Below are positions 44,177-53,325 of a stretch of 64,000 nt of DNA, piece after piece. Location of the stretch: NCBI GenBank assembly GCA_050847315.1, contig CP193791.1; one strand, given 5' to 3'. The notes beneath the pieces were generated by a model, which was given only the letters and a program-made list of their open reading frames with translations, had not been told where the DNA came from and did not search any database. Position numbers and translations under genes: made by a program. Numbering within the stretch: the first letter of the stretch is position 1; each line of letters opens with the position of its first letter. This DNA is from Cedecea sp000277545 (GTDB lineage Bacteria > Pseudomonadota > Gammaproteobacteria > Enterobacterales > Enterobacteriaceae).

Positions 44177-44481
44177 ATCAAGCCCCTTTTTTTAATTTGT
44201 CGGGGCAGACTAAAAGATTAAATACCCCTGTAATGTGAGGGGTAGCAGATTAAAACCGTTAATTTAAAGGCATCTATGGCGTTAATGGTTTTTATTTCTT
44301 CGTGGTTTTTATGGTTTTTATTCCCGGCTTAGACAAACCTTAAGAGAGTGCAAAAAAATTGGCTGAAATTAACGAAAAGTGCCGTTGCGTGAGGTTGTTC
44401 AAACTTTCGTTCAAAGCCGCGCAGCCAGCGGGGCATCGGTGTTAAGCTGCCATTTTGCCTCACTGAATACACGCCTGGCCT
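44177..44481. promoter_or_regulatory. Divergent control region between cit operon and citAB, with TGGTTTTTAT repeats
   Basis: 305 bp. It contains three direct copies of TGGTTTTTAT at 44286-44295, 44303-44312 and 44312-44321, plus an inverted repeat TACCCCT...AGGGGTA near 44223-44245 just upstream of the transporter start. The AT-rich repeats are candidate CitB response-regulator sites. Confidence 0.5.
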
Positions 44482-46098
44482 ATGAAAGTTTCCTTTCAGA
44501 TACGCTTGTTTATCTACCTGGTTGCCTTTTTTTCCGTGCTCTTTGCCATGCTCGGAACCTATTACTATTTCGACGTTGGCCGCCAGCTTTATCAGGAAAT
44601 GAGCACCCGGGCGAGAATTCAGGCGGAAGAGATTGCCTTAATTCCTACCCTGCAGGAGTCGGTGGAAAAAAAAGATATTCCGGCAATACACAACTTTATG
44701 CAAAAGCTGGTCGTACATAGCGATGCCAGCTTTATCGTCATCGGCGACGAGCACGGCATTCATCTCTATCATTCCGTGCATGCCGACCGCGTGGGCAAAA
44801 CGCTGGTCGGCGGCGATAATGAGGAAGTGCTGCAGGGCAAAAGCATCACCACGCTGCGCAAAGGCGGCCTCGGCCTGTCGCTGCGCAGCAAAGCCCCAAT
44901 CTTCGACCAGCACGGTAAGGTGATTGGCATTGTGTCGGTGGGCTACCTGAAGAGCTACCTCGATGACGTCACGTCCGGCAAGGTGATCAACATCCTGCTG
45001 GCGGCGATCATTTTGCTGCTGGCGCTGTTTATCTTTTCCTGGTACTTCACCCGCAGTATCAAAAGGCAGATGTTCTCGCTGGAGCCGCGGCAGATCAGCC
45101 TGCTGGTGCGCCAGCAAAAAGCGATGATGGAGTCGATCTACGAAGGCGTGATCGCCATCGACAGCCGCTCGCAGATCGAGGTGATCAACAAGGCGGCGAA
45201 GAAACTGCTGGGCCTGGAACAGCCTTCACGCGAGATCCGCGGCAAGCAGATTGCCGAGGTGATCCAGCCGGTTACGTTCTTCGATCCCGAAGTCATGCTG
45301 GCGCGAGATACCCACGATGAAATCTGCGCCTTTAACGATCTCAGCGTGCTTGCCAGCCGGGTTCGTATCGAGCTTGAGGGCGTGCTGCAGGGCTGGGTGA
45401 TCACCTTCCGCGACCGCAAAGATATTGATAGCCTGAGCTTCCAGCTCAGCCAGGTGAAACGCTACGTGGACAACCTACGCATCATGCGGCACGAGCAGCT
45501 TAACCGCATGGCAACGCTCGCCGGGCTGCTGCACATGGCTCGCTACGATGACGCCAAACGCTATATCAAAGCGCAGTCCGAGCACGCCCAGGAAGTGCTG
45601 GATTTTGTCTCCGCGCGCTTCTGTTCCGCCACGCTGTGCGGCCTGCTGTTGGGCAAATACGCCAGAGCGCGTGAGAAAGGCGTGTCGCTGGCGTTCGATC
45701 CGGCCTGCAGCATGACGAGAATGCCGAGCAACGTGCCGGAATCCGAGCTGATTTCGATTATTGGTAACCTGCTGGATAACGCCATCGAGGCCACCCAGCG
45801 CGCCGAAGGCGAGCACCAGCCGGTGGAAGTCTATATCGTGATAAACGACCGGGAGCTGGTCATCGAGGTGGCCGACCACGGCGTCGGCATTGCGCCTGAA
45901 CTGCGTGACCATATTTTCACGCCGGGCGTCACCACCAAAACCCACGGCGACCACGGGCTCGGCCTGCATCTTATCGCCAGCTACGTCGCGCTGGCGAAGG
46001 GCACGGTGGAGGTTTCCGATAACCTGCCGAGCGGCACAGTGTTCTCAGTATTTATTCCAGATGTTGTCGTTCCGGGGAGCGACCTCAGCCCAACGTAA
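44482..46098 (+). CDS. citA: Citrate sensor histidine kinase CitA
   Basis: 538 residues, CitA/DcuS family. TM1 is at about 8-30; a periplasmic PDC/PAS citrate-binding domain at about 35-170 contains VHSDASFIVIGDEHGIHLYH and SVGYLKSYLDDV; TM2 is at about 174-192; a cytoplasmic PAS domain at about 215-320; then the phospho-acceptor region with RHEQLNRMATLAGLLHM (about 337) and the HATPase with GNLLDNAIEAT, VADHGVGIAPEL and GLGLHL. It pairs with the response regulator 11 bp downstream. Confidence 0.93.
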   Translation: MKVSFQIRLFIYLVAFFSVLFAMLGTYYYFDVGRQLYQEMSTRARIQAEEIALIPTLQESVEKKDIPAIHNFMQKLVVHSDASFIVIGDEHGIHLYHSVHADRVGKTLVGGDNEEVLQGKSITTLRKGGLGLSLRSKAPIFDQHGKVIGIVSVGYLKSYLDDVTSGKVINILLAAIILLLALFIFSWYFTRSIKRQMFSLEPRQISLLVRQQKAMMESIYEGVIAIDSRSQIEVINKAAKKLLGLEQPSREIRGKQIAEVIQPVTFFDPEVMLARDTHDEICAFNDLSVLASRVRIELEGVLQGWVITFRDRKDIDSLSFQLSQVKRYVDNLRIMRHEQLNRMATLAGLLHMARYDDAKRYIKAQSEHAQEVLDFVSARFCSATLCGLLLGKYARAREKGVSLAFDPACSMTRMPSNVPESELISIIGNLLDNAIEATQRAEGEHQPVEVYIVINDRELVIEVADHGVGIAPELRDHIFTPGVTTKTHGDHGLGLHLIASYVALAKGTVEVSDNLPSGTVFSVFIPDVVVPGSDLSPT

Positions 46099-46109
46099 GG
46101 CTTTTGAGT

Positions 46110-46817
46110 ATGCAAAATGAAATGATTAACGTGCTTATCGTGGAGGATGAGAGCGAACTGGCCGAGCTTCACGCGGAGCTGATAGATAAGCACCCCCACC
46201 TGCACCTGGTGGGGATAGCCAACAGCCTGGCGGCCGCCCAGCGCCTGATGCTGGAAAAGCAGCCGCAGCTTATCCTGCTGGATAACTATCTGCCGGACGG
46301 AAAAGGCATCACGCTGTTTGGCAGCGACCTTTTAAAACAGCACGCCTGCTCGGTGATCTTCATTACCGCCGCCAGCGATATGGACACCTGCAGCCAGGCG
46401 ATTCGCAGCGGCGCGTTTGACTACATCCTCAAGCCGGTCTCGTGGAAGCGCCTGAGCCACTCGCTGGAGCGCTTCGTGCAGTTCAGCCAGCAGCAGCGCG
46501 AATGGAAAGTGGTGGATCAGCAGAACGTCGATAAGCTTTATGAGCTGCAGGCGCGCAACGCCCCGCTGGATGCGGGCAGCAAAGGTATCGAGGAGAATAC
46601 GCTGGAGCTGGTCCAGCGCCTGTTTCGCGAAGCCGAAGCTCAGCGCTGTTTCTCGGTAGACGACGTGGTCAGCGAAACCAAACTCAGCAAAACCACCGCC
46701 CGCCGCTACCTGGAACACTGCGTGGAAAAAGGCTTTCTCAGCGTTGAAATGCTGTACGGCAAGATTGGTCACCCTCGCCGCCTGTATAAGCGGAGCCAGC
46801 CGGATAGCGCTGGCTAA
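46110..46817 (+). CDS. citB: Citrate-responsive response regulator CitB
   Basis: 235 residues. The receiver domain (about 5-125) begins INVLIVEDESELAELHAEL, has the phospho-acceptor aspartate in LILLDNYLPDGKG and a conserved lysine in ILKPVSWKRL. The C-terminal half ends in a helix-turn-helix (DDVVSETKLSKTTARRYLE) of the CitB/DcuR type. An upstream TTG (46104) is possible; the ATG at 46110 has TAAGG at good spacing. It should activate the divergent cit operon under citrate and low oxygen. Confidence 0.93.
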   Translation: MQNEMINVLIVEDESELAELHAELIDKHPHLHLVGIANSLAAAQRLMLEKQPQLILLDNYLPDGKGITLFGSDLLKQHACSVIFITAASDMDTCSQAIRSGAFDYILKPVSWKRLSHSLERFVQFSQQQREWKVVDQQNVDKLYELQARNAPLDAGSKGIEENTLELVQRLFREAEAQRCFSVDDVVSETKLSKTTARRYLEHCVEKGFLSVEMLYGKIGHPRRLYKRSQPDSAG

Positions 46818-46831
46818 CCGCCGGAAACACC

Positions 46832-48352
46832 TTAACCCAGAACCGTGACCGCATCCTGGAGGCGAGTAGCGCGGTGCTTCACCATCGCCGAGACCTGCGC
46901 GCTCTCTTCCACCAGCGCAGCGTTTTTCTGCGTTATCGCGTTCAGCTCTGCCACCGCGCGGGTAATGTCCGCCAGGCCATCCGCCTGCTCTGACGTGGCG
47001 TGGCTTATCTGCCCGAGAAGCTGAGTGACGTTCTGCACCTGAGCTACAATATCCTGCATGGTGCGCCCCGCCTCATGCACCTGCACCGTGCCGGACTGCA
47101 CCTTGCTGGCGCTGGCGTCAATCAGCTTGCGGATATCGTTGGCCGCACTGGCGCTCCGCTGCGCCAGGTTACGTACTTCCCCGGCCACCACGGCAAACCC
47201 TTTGCCCTGCTCACCGGCTCGAGCCGCCTCAACCGCCGCGTTAAGCGCCAGGATATTGGTCTGGAAGGCGATGTCGTTAATCAGGCTGGTGATGGAGCCG
47301 ATGCGCTGGGTGCTGTCGGCAATGTCGTCCATGGTGGTGACCACGGTTTCCATCGCCTGCCCGCCCTGCGCCGCCGCGTCGCTGGCGGAGCTGGAAAGTT
47401 TGTCTGCCGCCGAGGCGGTTTCCGAGTTGGTCTGCACCGACGCCGCCATCTGGTTCATGGTCGCCACCGTTTGCTGCACGTTAACCACCGTCTGGCGGGT
47501 ACGTTCATTCAGATCGTCATTCCCTTTGGCCATTGCCTCGCTGCCGCTGCGCACGTTCGCGACCTGACTGCTGACGTCGTTGATAAGCCAGCGGCACATC
47601 AGCCCAAGCTGGCCGATGGAGCGCAGGATCACCCCGATTTCATCGCTGCGCTGGAGGTGCTTCACGCGGTGGCTGTTGCCGGTGGCCACTTCCAGCGCCT
47701 GGCGAGCCACGTTTTCCAGCGGACGGGCAATTTGCCATTCCAGTAATACACAAGCTAAGGCGGTAAATGCCGCAATAGCTAACATCTGCAGCGGGCTTTG
47801 CCCGAGGGCAAACGCCGAGGCCATGAGCAGAACAAACAAACCGCTCATTAACCCGCGAATACGCCAGCGCAGAGACATAGTCGGCAGCTTGCCGAACAGC
47901 CCTTTACGCAGCACCAGGCCTTTATAGACGATCTTGTTGCTGCGGCCTTCGTTCAGCGCCTTGTAGAGCGGCTCCGCAGCGGCAATCTCTTCCGGCGAGG
48001 CTTTGGTGCGAATAGACATGTAGCCGGTGGTTTTGCCGTGACGCACCACCGGCACCGCATTGGCACGTACCCAGTAATGGTCACCGTTTTTACGGCGGTT
48101 TTTCACGATGCCCGTCCACGGCTCGCCCTGCTGCAGGGTGAACCACATATCGGCAAAGGCCGCTTTAGGCATATCGGGGTGCCGTACGAGGTTGTGCGCG
48201 GCGCCGCTTAGCTCATGTAGCGAGTAGCCACTGACCTGCACGAAGGTATCGTTCGCGTGCGTAATGTAACTTTTCAGATCGGTGGTGGACATCAGGGTCG
48301 TATCGTCATCAAGCGTGTATTCACGCTGGGTGACCGGCACATGGGCGGACAT
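46832..48352 (-). CDS. aer: Aerotaxis receptor Aer
   Basis: 506 residues, the E. coli Aer length. The N-terminal FAD-binding PAS domain (about 20-120) has STTDLKSYITHANDTFVQVS and NRRKNGDHYWVRANAVP. One hydrophobic membrane anchor lies at about 165-205. HAMP and the MCP signalling tip follow, with INDIAFQTNILALNAAVEAA. There is no C-terminal pentapeptide and no periplasmic sensor. It senses redox/energy state for swimming. A sigma-28 promoter match precedes it. In E. coli aer is beside patA; here about 8.7 kb of other genes separates them. Confidence 0.95.
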   Translation of the reverse strand: MSAHVPVTQREYTLDDDTTLMSTTDLKSYITHANDTFVQVSGYSLHELSGAAHNLVRHPDMPKAAFADMWFTLQQGEPWTGIVKNRRKNGDHYWVRANAVPVVRHGKTTGYMSIRTKASPEEIAAAEPLYKALNEGRSNKIVYKGLVLRKGLFGKLPTMSLRWRIRGLMSGLFVLLMASAFALGQSPLQMLAIAAFTALACVLLEWQIARPLENVARQALEVATGNSHRVKHLQRSDEIGVILRSIGQLGLMCRWLINDVSSQVANVRSGSEAMAKGNDDLNERTRQTVVNVQQTVATMNQMAASVQTNSETASAADKLSSSASDAAAQGGQAMETVVTTMDDIADSTQRIGSITSLINDIAFQTNILALNAAVEAARAGEQGKGFAVVAGEVRNLAQRSASAANDIRKLIDASASKVQSGTVQVHEAGRTMQDIVAQVQNVTQLLGQISHATSEQADGLADITRAVAELNAITQKNAALVEESAQVSAMVKHRATRLQDAVTVLG

Positions 48353-48407
48353 AGCAACTCCCTTTGAGAGGTTATCCAGATGTTAATTCTTTGGTGGTAT
48401 GCATGTT

Positions 48408-48434
48408 ATTTCGGCGTAGCGAAATTTTACTTTA
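48408..48434 (-). promoter_or_regulatory. Sigma-28 (FliA) promoter for aer
   Basis: On the minus strand TAAAGTAA, an 11-base spacer and GCCGAAAT, close to TAAAGTTT-N11-GCCGATAA. It lies about 55 bp upstream of the aer start. Confidence 0.75.
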
Positions 48435-48443
48435 GTTAAAAAA

Positions 48444-48459
48444 TTTGATATTGATCACA
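48444..48459. promoter_or_regulatory. CRP-like site upstream of proP
   Basis: TTTGATATTGATCACA (reverse: TGTGATCAATATCAAA) fits TGTGA-N6-TCACA with one core mismatch. E. coli proP P1 is CRP-repressed at a similar sequence. It lies about 200 bp upstream of proP and about 10 bp beyond the aer promoter, so either gene could be affected. Confidence 0.5.
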
Positions 48460-48656
48460 GTTCTAAGTATTAGCCACATAATTTATGAGACTAGTTTAAG
48501 CATTGCATTTCACATAGTTTCAATGGGTTATTACTTTTCACTTCGCTTTATTGCCGCCTCATCTGAGTGCTGCAGTTTTCGCCAGCGCTTATTGCGCGGC
48601 GCACTACACTTACAGAGGGAATTTTTACCCCCGCAAGGAAAACACGAGGATAAAGA

Positions 48657-50162
48657 ATGTTAAAAAGGAAAAAGAAAGTCAGACCGATCAAGGTCAGTGA
48701 CGTCACTATCATTGACGATGCGCGTCTGAAAAAAGCCATCACTGCCGCTTCACTGGGCAACGCGATGGAATGGTTTGATTTCGGTGTTTACGGTTTTGTT
48801 GCTTACGCTCTGGGTAAAGTCTTCTTCCCGGACGCCAGCCCTAGCGTGCAGATGATTGCCGCCCTGGGGACCTTCTCTGTTCCTTTCCTGATTCGCCCGC
48901 TAGGTGGACTGTTCTTCGGGATGTTAGGGGATAAATACGGTCGTCAGAAAATCCTGGCTATCACCATTGTCATCATGTCGCTCAGTACGTTTGCCATCGG
49001 GCTTATCCCGTCTTACGCCACTATCGGCATCTGGGCACCTATCCTGCTGCTGTTGGCAAAAATGGCCCAGGGCTTCTCGGTCGGCGGGGAATATACCGGC
49101 GCGTCTATTTTTGTAGCCGAATACTCTCCCGACCGTAAACGCGGCTTTATGGGCAGCTGGCTGGACTTCGGTTCGATAGCCGGGTTCGTCTGCGGCGCGG
49201 GCGTGGTTGTGCTGATTACCGCTATCGTTGGCGAAGAAAACTTCCTCGACTGGGGCTGGCGTATTCCGTTCTTCCTCGCGTTGCCGTTAGGTATTATCGG
49301 GCTTTATCTGCGCCATGCGCTGGAAGAGACCCCGGCATTCCAGCAGCACGTTGAGAAAATGGAGCAAGGCGATCGTGAAGGCCTGGCCGAAGGGCCAAAA
49401 GTCTCGTTCAAAGAGATTGCTACTAAGCACTGGCGCAGTCTGCTGGTCTGTATTGGTCTGGTGATTTCAACCAACGTGACCTATTACATGCTGCTGACCT
49501 ACATGCCGAGCTACCTGTCCCATAACCTGCATTACTCGGAAGAGCACGGGGTGCTGATCATCATCGCCATTATGGTGGGGATGCTGTTCGTGCAGCCGAT
49601 GATCGGCCTGCTGAGCGACCGTTTTGGTCGTCGCCCGTTTGTCTTCCTCGGCAGTATTGGCCTGTTCGCGTTCGCTATCCCGGCCTTTATGCTGATTAAC
49701 AGCGGCGCCATTGGGCTGATTTTTGCCGGATTGCTGGTGCTGGCGGTGGTGCTGAACTTCTTTATTGGGGTGATGGCCTCGACCTTACCGGCGATGTTCC
49801 CGACCCACATCCGCTATAGCGCCCTGGCGAGCGCCTTTAACATTTCGGTGCTGATTGCCGGCCTGACGCCAACGCTTGCCGCATGGCTGGTCGAAAGTAC
49901 GCAAAATCTGATGATGCCGGCTTACTACCTGATGGTGGTGGCGATTATCGGCTTGATTACCGCGATCACCATGAAAGAGACCGCCAATAAGCCGCTGAAA
50001 GGCGCGACGCCTGCGGCGTCTGATATTGCCGAGGCGCGTGAAATCGTGCAGGAGCATCACGACAATATCGAGCAGAAAATTGAGGACCTGGATAAGGAAA
50101 TCGAAACGCTGCAGGCGAAACGTGCTCTGCTGGTGGATCAGCATCCGAGGATTAACGAGTAG
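48657..50162 (+). CDS. proP: Proline/betaine osmoprotectant:H+ symporter ProP
   Basis: 501 residues, MFS with 12 membrane helices. Family motifs are NAMEWFDFGVYGFVAYALGK, GDKYGRQKIL, VGGEYTGASIF and LSDRFGRRPF. The hydrophilic C-terminal tail (about 450-501) carries the ProP coiled coil (…IEQKIEDLDKEIETLQAKRA), which sets the osmolality response in E. coli. It imports proline, glycine betaine and ectoine under osmotic stress. Terminator and REP-like repeats follow. Confidence 0.97.
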   Translation: MLKRKKKVRPIKVSDVTIIDDARLKKAITAASLGNAMEWFDFGVYGFVAYALGKVFFPDASPSVQMIAALGTFSVPFLIRPLGGLFFGMLGDKYGRQKILAITIVIMSLSTFAIGLIPSYATIGIWAPILLLLAKMAQGFSVGGEYTGASIFVAEYSPDRKRGFMGSWLDFGSIAGFVCGAGVVVLITAIVGEENFLDWGWRIPFFLALPLGIIGLYLRHALEETPAFQQHVEKMEQGDREGLAEGPKVSFKEIATKHWRSLLVCIGLVISTNVTYYMLLTYMPSYLSHNLHYSEEHGVLIIIAIMVGMLFVQPMIGLLSDRFGRRPFVFLGSIGLFAFAIPAFMLINSGAIGLIFAGLLVLAVVLNFFIGVMASTLPAMFPTHIRYSALASAFNISVLIAGLTPTLAAWLVESTQNLMMPAYYLMVVAIIGLITAITMKETANKPLKGATPAASDIAEAREIVQEHHDNIEQKIEDLDKEIETLQAKRALLVDQHPRINE

Positions 50163-50167
50163 TTTTT

Positions 50168-50204
50168 CCCCTCACCCTGACCCTCTCCCCGTGCGGGAGA
50201 GGGG
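50168..50204. repeat. REP-like palindrome after proP
   Basis: CCCCTCACCCTGACCCTCTC … GCGGGAGAGGGG; same family as the repeats after rpoD, patA and lsrK. Confidence 0.7.
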
Positions 50205-50215
50205 ATGAATAGAGA

Positions 50216-50246
50216 AGCCCCCACCAGCGCGTGGGGGCTTTTTTTT
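50216..50246 (+). terminator. Terminator after proP
   Basis: AGCCCCCAC / GTGGGGGCT followed by eight T. Positioned after the REP-like element. Confidence 0.9.
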
Positions 50247-50298
50247 GGCCTTTTCCTGTTCGGCCTCTTCGTGGCAAACACAAGCGATTGTGTTAGGG

Positions 50299-50438
50299 CG
50301 GATGGGGTTCCGTTCAGTTTTATCTTCCGCTACCGGACATGTGAATGTCTCAGGTGGCATTACGCCACGCCCTTCACCCCGGCCCTCTCCCCAAAGGGGC
50401 GAGGGAGAAAACAGGTACGGTGAACGGAAGCTTAACCG
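50299..50438. mobile_element. MITE-like element (copy 2, about 140 bp) containing a REP-like core
   Basis: Ends GGTTCCGTTCA and TGAACGGAAGCTTAACCG correspond to the ends of the 362-bp element at 35238. It shares a GACA-GTGAA-GTCTCAGG-GGCA-TACGCCA core and similar flanking sequence (CATCATCG/CATAATCG ... ATT-TTGAC). The right part holds CTTCACCCCGGCCCTCTCCC, a REP-like palindrome at 50371-50405. Confidence 0.55.
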
Positions 50439-50627
50439 AACCTTCATCATCGTCGATATTGACGCTCCCTCACAGCAAGTGGCAGTCAGGTTCTCAGCAC
50501 TTTATCGCATTGGATATATCGTATATTTATATGCAAAGCGCAATTTTGACTTTGTGAATTGAGATAACTCACCTAACGTAAATACACTGAGAAAAGTCGA
50601 TAAAAAACACCATTACAGGGTACACAC
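50439..50627. promoter_or_regulatory. Promoter region of the ABC transporter operon with AT-rich palindrome
   Basis: ATATATCGTATAT at 50514-50526 is a symmetrical AT-rich site about 100 bp before the operon; the binding protein is unknown. No clear promoter hexamers could be assigned. Confidence 0.35.
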
Positions 50628-52196
50628 ATGCAAAAAAAAGTTCTGCCATTACTGCTGCTGGCTGCGCTGTCTGCGGCTTCCCACGCTGCAACGCCACCGG
50701 ATACCCTGGTGGTTGCTCAAGGGCTGGACGACATCGTCAGCCTTGATCCGGCTGAGGCCAACGAACTCTCAAGTATTCAGACCGTGCCGAGCCTTTATCA
50801 GCGCCTGGTGCAGGCAGACCGCACGGACCCGGCCAAAGTCGTGCCGATTCTGGCGGCCAGTTGGCAAGGCGATGCGGCCAATAAGAAACTGACCATCAAG
50901 CTGCGCCCGGACGCTAAATTTGCCTCCGGCAACCCGCTGCGCCCGGAAGACGTGATCTTCTCCTACACCCGGGCGGTCACGCTGAACAAATCCCCGGCCT
51001 TTATCCTGAACGTACTGGGCTGGCAGCCTGACAACATTGCCAGCCAGTTGAAGAAAGTGGATGACCACACGCTGGAAGTGCACTGGACCGCGGACGTCAG
51101 CCCGGCGGTTGCGCTGAATATTCTTTCCACGCCTATCGCCTCCATCGTGGATGAAAAAGCGGTTGAGCCAAACGTGAAAGCCGGTGACTTCGGCAACGAA
51201 TGGCTGAAAATGCACTCTGCCGGCAGCGGCCCGTTCAAAATGCGCGTTTATCAGCCACATCAGGCTATCGTGCTGGATGCCAACCCGACTTCTCCGGGCG
51301 ATGCGCCAAAAGTGAAGAACATTATTATTAAAAACGTGCCCGATCCGGCCGCTCGCCGCCTGCTGATTCAGCAGGGTGACGCCGATATCGCCCGTGATTT
51401 GGGGTCTGACCAGACCAGCGCGCTGGAAGGCAAGCCGGGCGTGAAGGTGCTGAGCATTCCTTCAGCCGAGCAGAACTATTTAGTGTTTAACGTCGGCAAC
51501 AACGCCAACCCGCTGCTGAAAAACCCGGCGCTGTGGGAAGCGGCTCGCTACCTGGTGGATTACCAGGGCATTACTAAAGATCTGCTGAAAGGCCAGTACT
51601 TCGTTCACCAAAGCTTCCTGCCGGTCGGCTTCGCGGGCGCGCTGGAAAATACCCCGTTCAAATTTGACCCGGCGAAAGCGAAAGAAATTCTGGCGAAAGC
51701 GGGCATCAAAGACGCACATTTCTCGCTGGATGTGGAAAACAAACCGCCGTTTATCACCATCGCTCAGTCCATGCAGGCAAGCTTTGCCCAAGGCGGCGTG
51801 AAGGTTGATCTGCTGCCAGCCGCCGGTAGCCAGGTGTATGCCCGCGTACGCGCGAAACAGCACCAGGCCGCCATTCGCCTGTGGATCCCGGATTACTTCG
51901 ACGCCCACTCCAACGCCAGCGCCTTCGCCTATAACGACGGCAAAGCCAGCACCGTGGCCGGTCTGAACGGTTGGCAGATCCCGGAGCTGAATAAACAAAC
52001 GCTGGCTGCCGTAGCAGAGGCCGATCCGGCCAAGCGCAAAGATCTCTATACCAAACTGCAGGAAGAGCTGCAGCGTAGCTCCCCGTACGTGTTTATTGAC
52101 CAGGGTAAAACCCAGGTTGTGGTGCGAGATAACATCAAAGGCTACCAGCAGGGCCTGAATGCGGATATGGTGTATTACGATAACGTCACGAAATAA
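50628..52196 (+). CDS. Peptide-type ABC transporter, periplasmic substrate-binding protein
   Basis: 522 residues, SBP family 5 (DppA/OppA/NikA). A signal peptide (residues 1-20, cut after SHA) precedes TLVVAQGLDDIVSLDPAEAN. The fold signature is near LTIKLRPDAKFASGNPLRPEDVIFSY (about 90-115), and LLIQQGDADIARDL, a family segment, lies near 243. Substrates of this cluster family are peptides, nickel-chelates, or sugar derivatives; the exact ligand is not visible. First gene of a five-gene operon. Confidence 0.92.
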   Translation: MQKKVLPLLLLAALSAASHAATPPDTLVVAQGLDDIVSLDPAEANELSSIQTVPSLYQRLVQADRTDPAKVVPILAASWQGDAANKKLTIKLRPDAKFASGNPLRPEDVIFSYTRAVTLNKSPAFILNVLGWQPDNIASQLKKVDDHTLEVHWTADVSPAVALNILSTPIASIVDEKAVEPNVKAGDFGNEWLKMHSAGSGPFKMRVYQPHQAIVLDANPTSPGDAPKVKNIIIKNVPDPAARRLLIQQGDADIARDLGSDQTSALEGKPGVKVLSIPSAEQNYLVFNVGNNANPLLKNPALWEAARYLVDYQGITKDLLKGQYFVHQSFLPVGFAGALENTPFKFDPAKAKEILAKAGIKDAHFSLDVENKPPFITIAQSMQASFAQGGVKVDLLPAAGSQVYARVRAKQHQAAIRLWIPDYFDAHSNASAFAYNDGKASTVAGLNGWQIPELNKQTLAAVAEADPAKRKDLYTKLQEELQRSSPYVFIDQGKTQVVVRDNIKGYQQGLNADMVYYDNVTK

Positions 52197-52200
52197 CTGA

Positions 52201-52252
52201 ACGGCCCCTCGCCCCGCCCTTTCCATCGTGAAAGAGGCCGGTCGGGGGGTTA
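52201..52252. repeat. Degenerate REP-like element in the ABC operon
   Basis: GGCCCCTCGCCCCGCC … GGCCGGTCGGGGGGTT between the binding-protein and permease genes. It may act as an mRNA-stabilising hairpin that leaves more transcript for the binding protein, as in other transporter operons (inference). Confidence 0.5.
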
Positions 52253-52281
52253 ATCACCATTAGCGCATAAAAGAGTTACCC

Positions 52282-53325
52282 ATGTCCGAAGTCTCGCCTT
52301 CGTCGCAGCGCCTGCGGCGTCCGCTGCTCACCCTGCTTCAGGGAATATTTACCCTTGCTCTGACCCTGATTGGCCTGCTGCTGATTACCTTCGCGTTGTC
52401 TGCGCTGTCCCCGGTGGACAGAGTGCTGCAAATCGTCGGCGACCACGCCAGCCAGTCCACTTACGATCAGGTTCGCCACCAGTTGGGGCTGGACCAGTCG
52501 CTGCCCGTGCAGTTCTGGCATTATCTGGTCAATCTTGCCCACGGCGATTTAGGCATAGCCAGCTCAACCGGCCAGCCAGTGCTGCATGATTTGCTTTCAG
52601 CGTTCCCCGCCACCCTGGAACTCGCCACCCTGGCGCTGATCGTCGGCAGCGTACTTGGCGTACTTTTTGGTGTGCTTTGCGCCCGGTTCGCCGGTTCACC
52701 GCTGGATCTCGTGGTGCGCACTTTTACCCTGCTGGGCAACTCCGTGCCTATTTTCTGGCTGGGTCTGCTGATGCTGGCGCTCTTCTATGCTCGTCTGCAG
52801 TGGAGCGCCGGGCCTGGGCGGCTCGACGATATTTACCAGTACAGCGTCGAGGCCAAAACCGGCTTCGTGCTGATCGATACCTGGCTTTCCGGCGATAAAG
52901 GCGCGTTTCTCAACGCCATTAACCACCTGATTCTGCCGGTATTGCTGCTGGCCTATTATTCTCTCGCCAGCATCACCCGCCTGACCCGCACGGCCTGCCT
53001 GAGCGAAATGAACAAAGAGTACATTACGCTCGCCCGCGCGAAGGGCGCAGGCGACATGGCGATTCTGGTGCGCCATGTGTTGCCCAACATTCGCGGCACG
53101 CTGTTCACCGTGATCGCTCTGGCTTACACCAGCATGCTCGAAGGTGCGGTGCTGACGGAAACCGTCTTCTCCTGGCCGGGTATTGGCCGCTATCTCACCA
53201 CCGCGCTGTTTGCCGGGGATACCACCGCCATCATGGGCGGCACGCTGCTGATCGGCGTGTCATTTGTGCTGATCAATAACCTGACCGACATACTGGTGCG
53301 CGCCACCGACCCGAGGATCCGCTGA
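52282..53325 (+). CDS. ABC transporter permease (DppB/NikB type)
   Basis: 347 residues with about six membrane helices. It has the longer periplasmic loop typical of the first permease of peptide systems and the EAA cytoplasmic motif EYITLARAKGAGDMAILVRHVLPN (about 240-263), which contacts the ATPases. The stop codon overlaps the start of the second permease by one base. Confidence 0.92.
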   Translation: MSEVSPSSQRLRRPLLTLLQGIFTLALTLIGLLLITFALSALSPVDRVLQIVGDHASQSTYDQVRHQLGLDQSLPVQFWHYLVNLAHGDLGIASSTGQPVLHDLLSAFPATLELATLALIVGSVLGVLFGVLCARFAGSPLDLVVRTFTLLGNSVPIFWLGLLMLALFYARLQWSAGPGRLDDIYQYSVEAKTGFVLIDTWLSGDKGAFLNAINHLILPVLLLAYYSLASITRLTRTACLSEMNKEYITLARAKGAGDMAILVRHVLPNIRGTLFTVIALAYTSMLEGAVLTETVFSWPGIGRYLTTALFAGDTTAIMGGTLLIGVSFVLINNLTDILVRATDPRIR

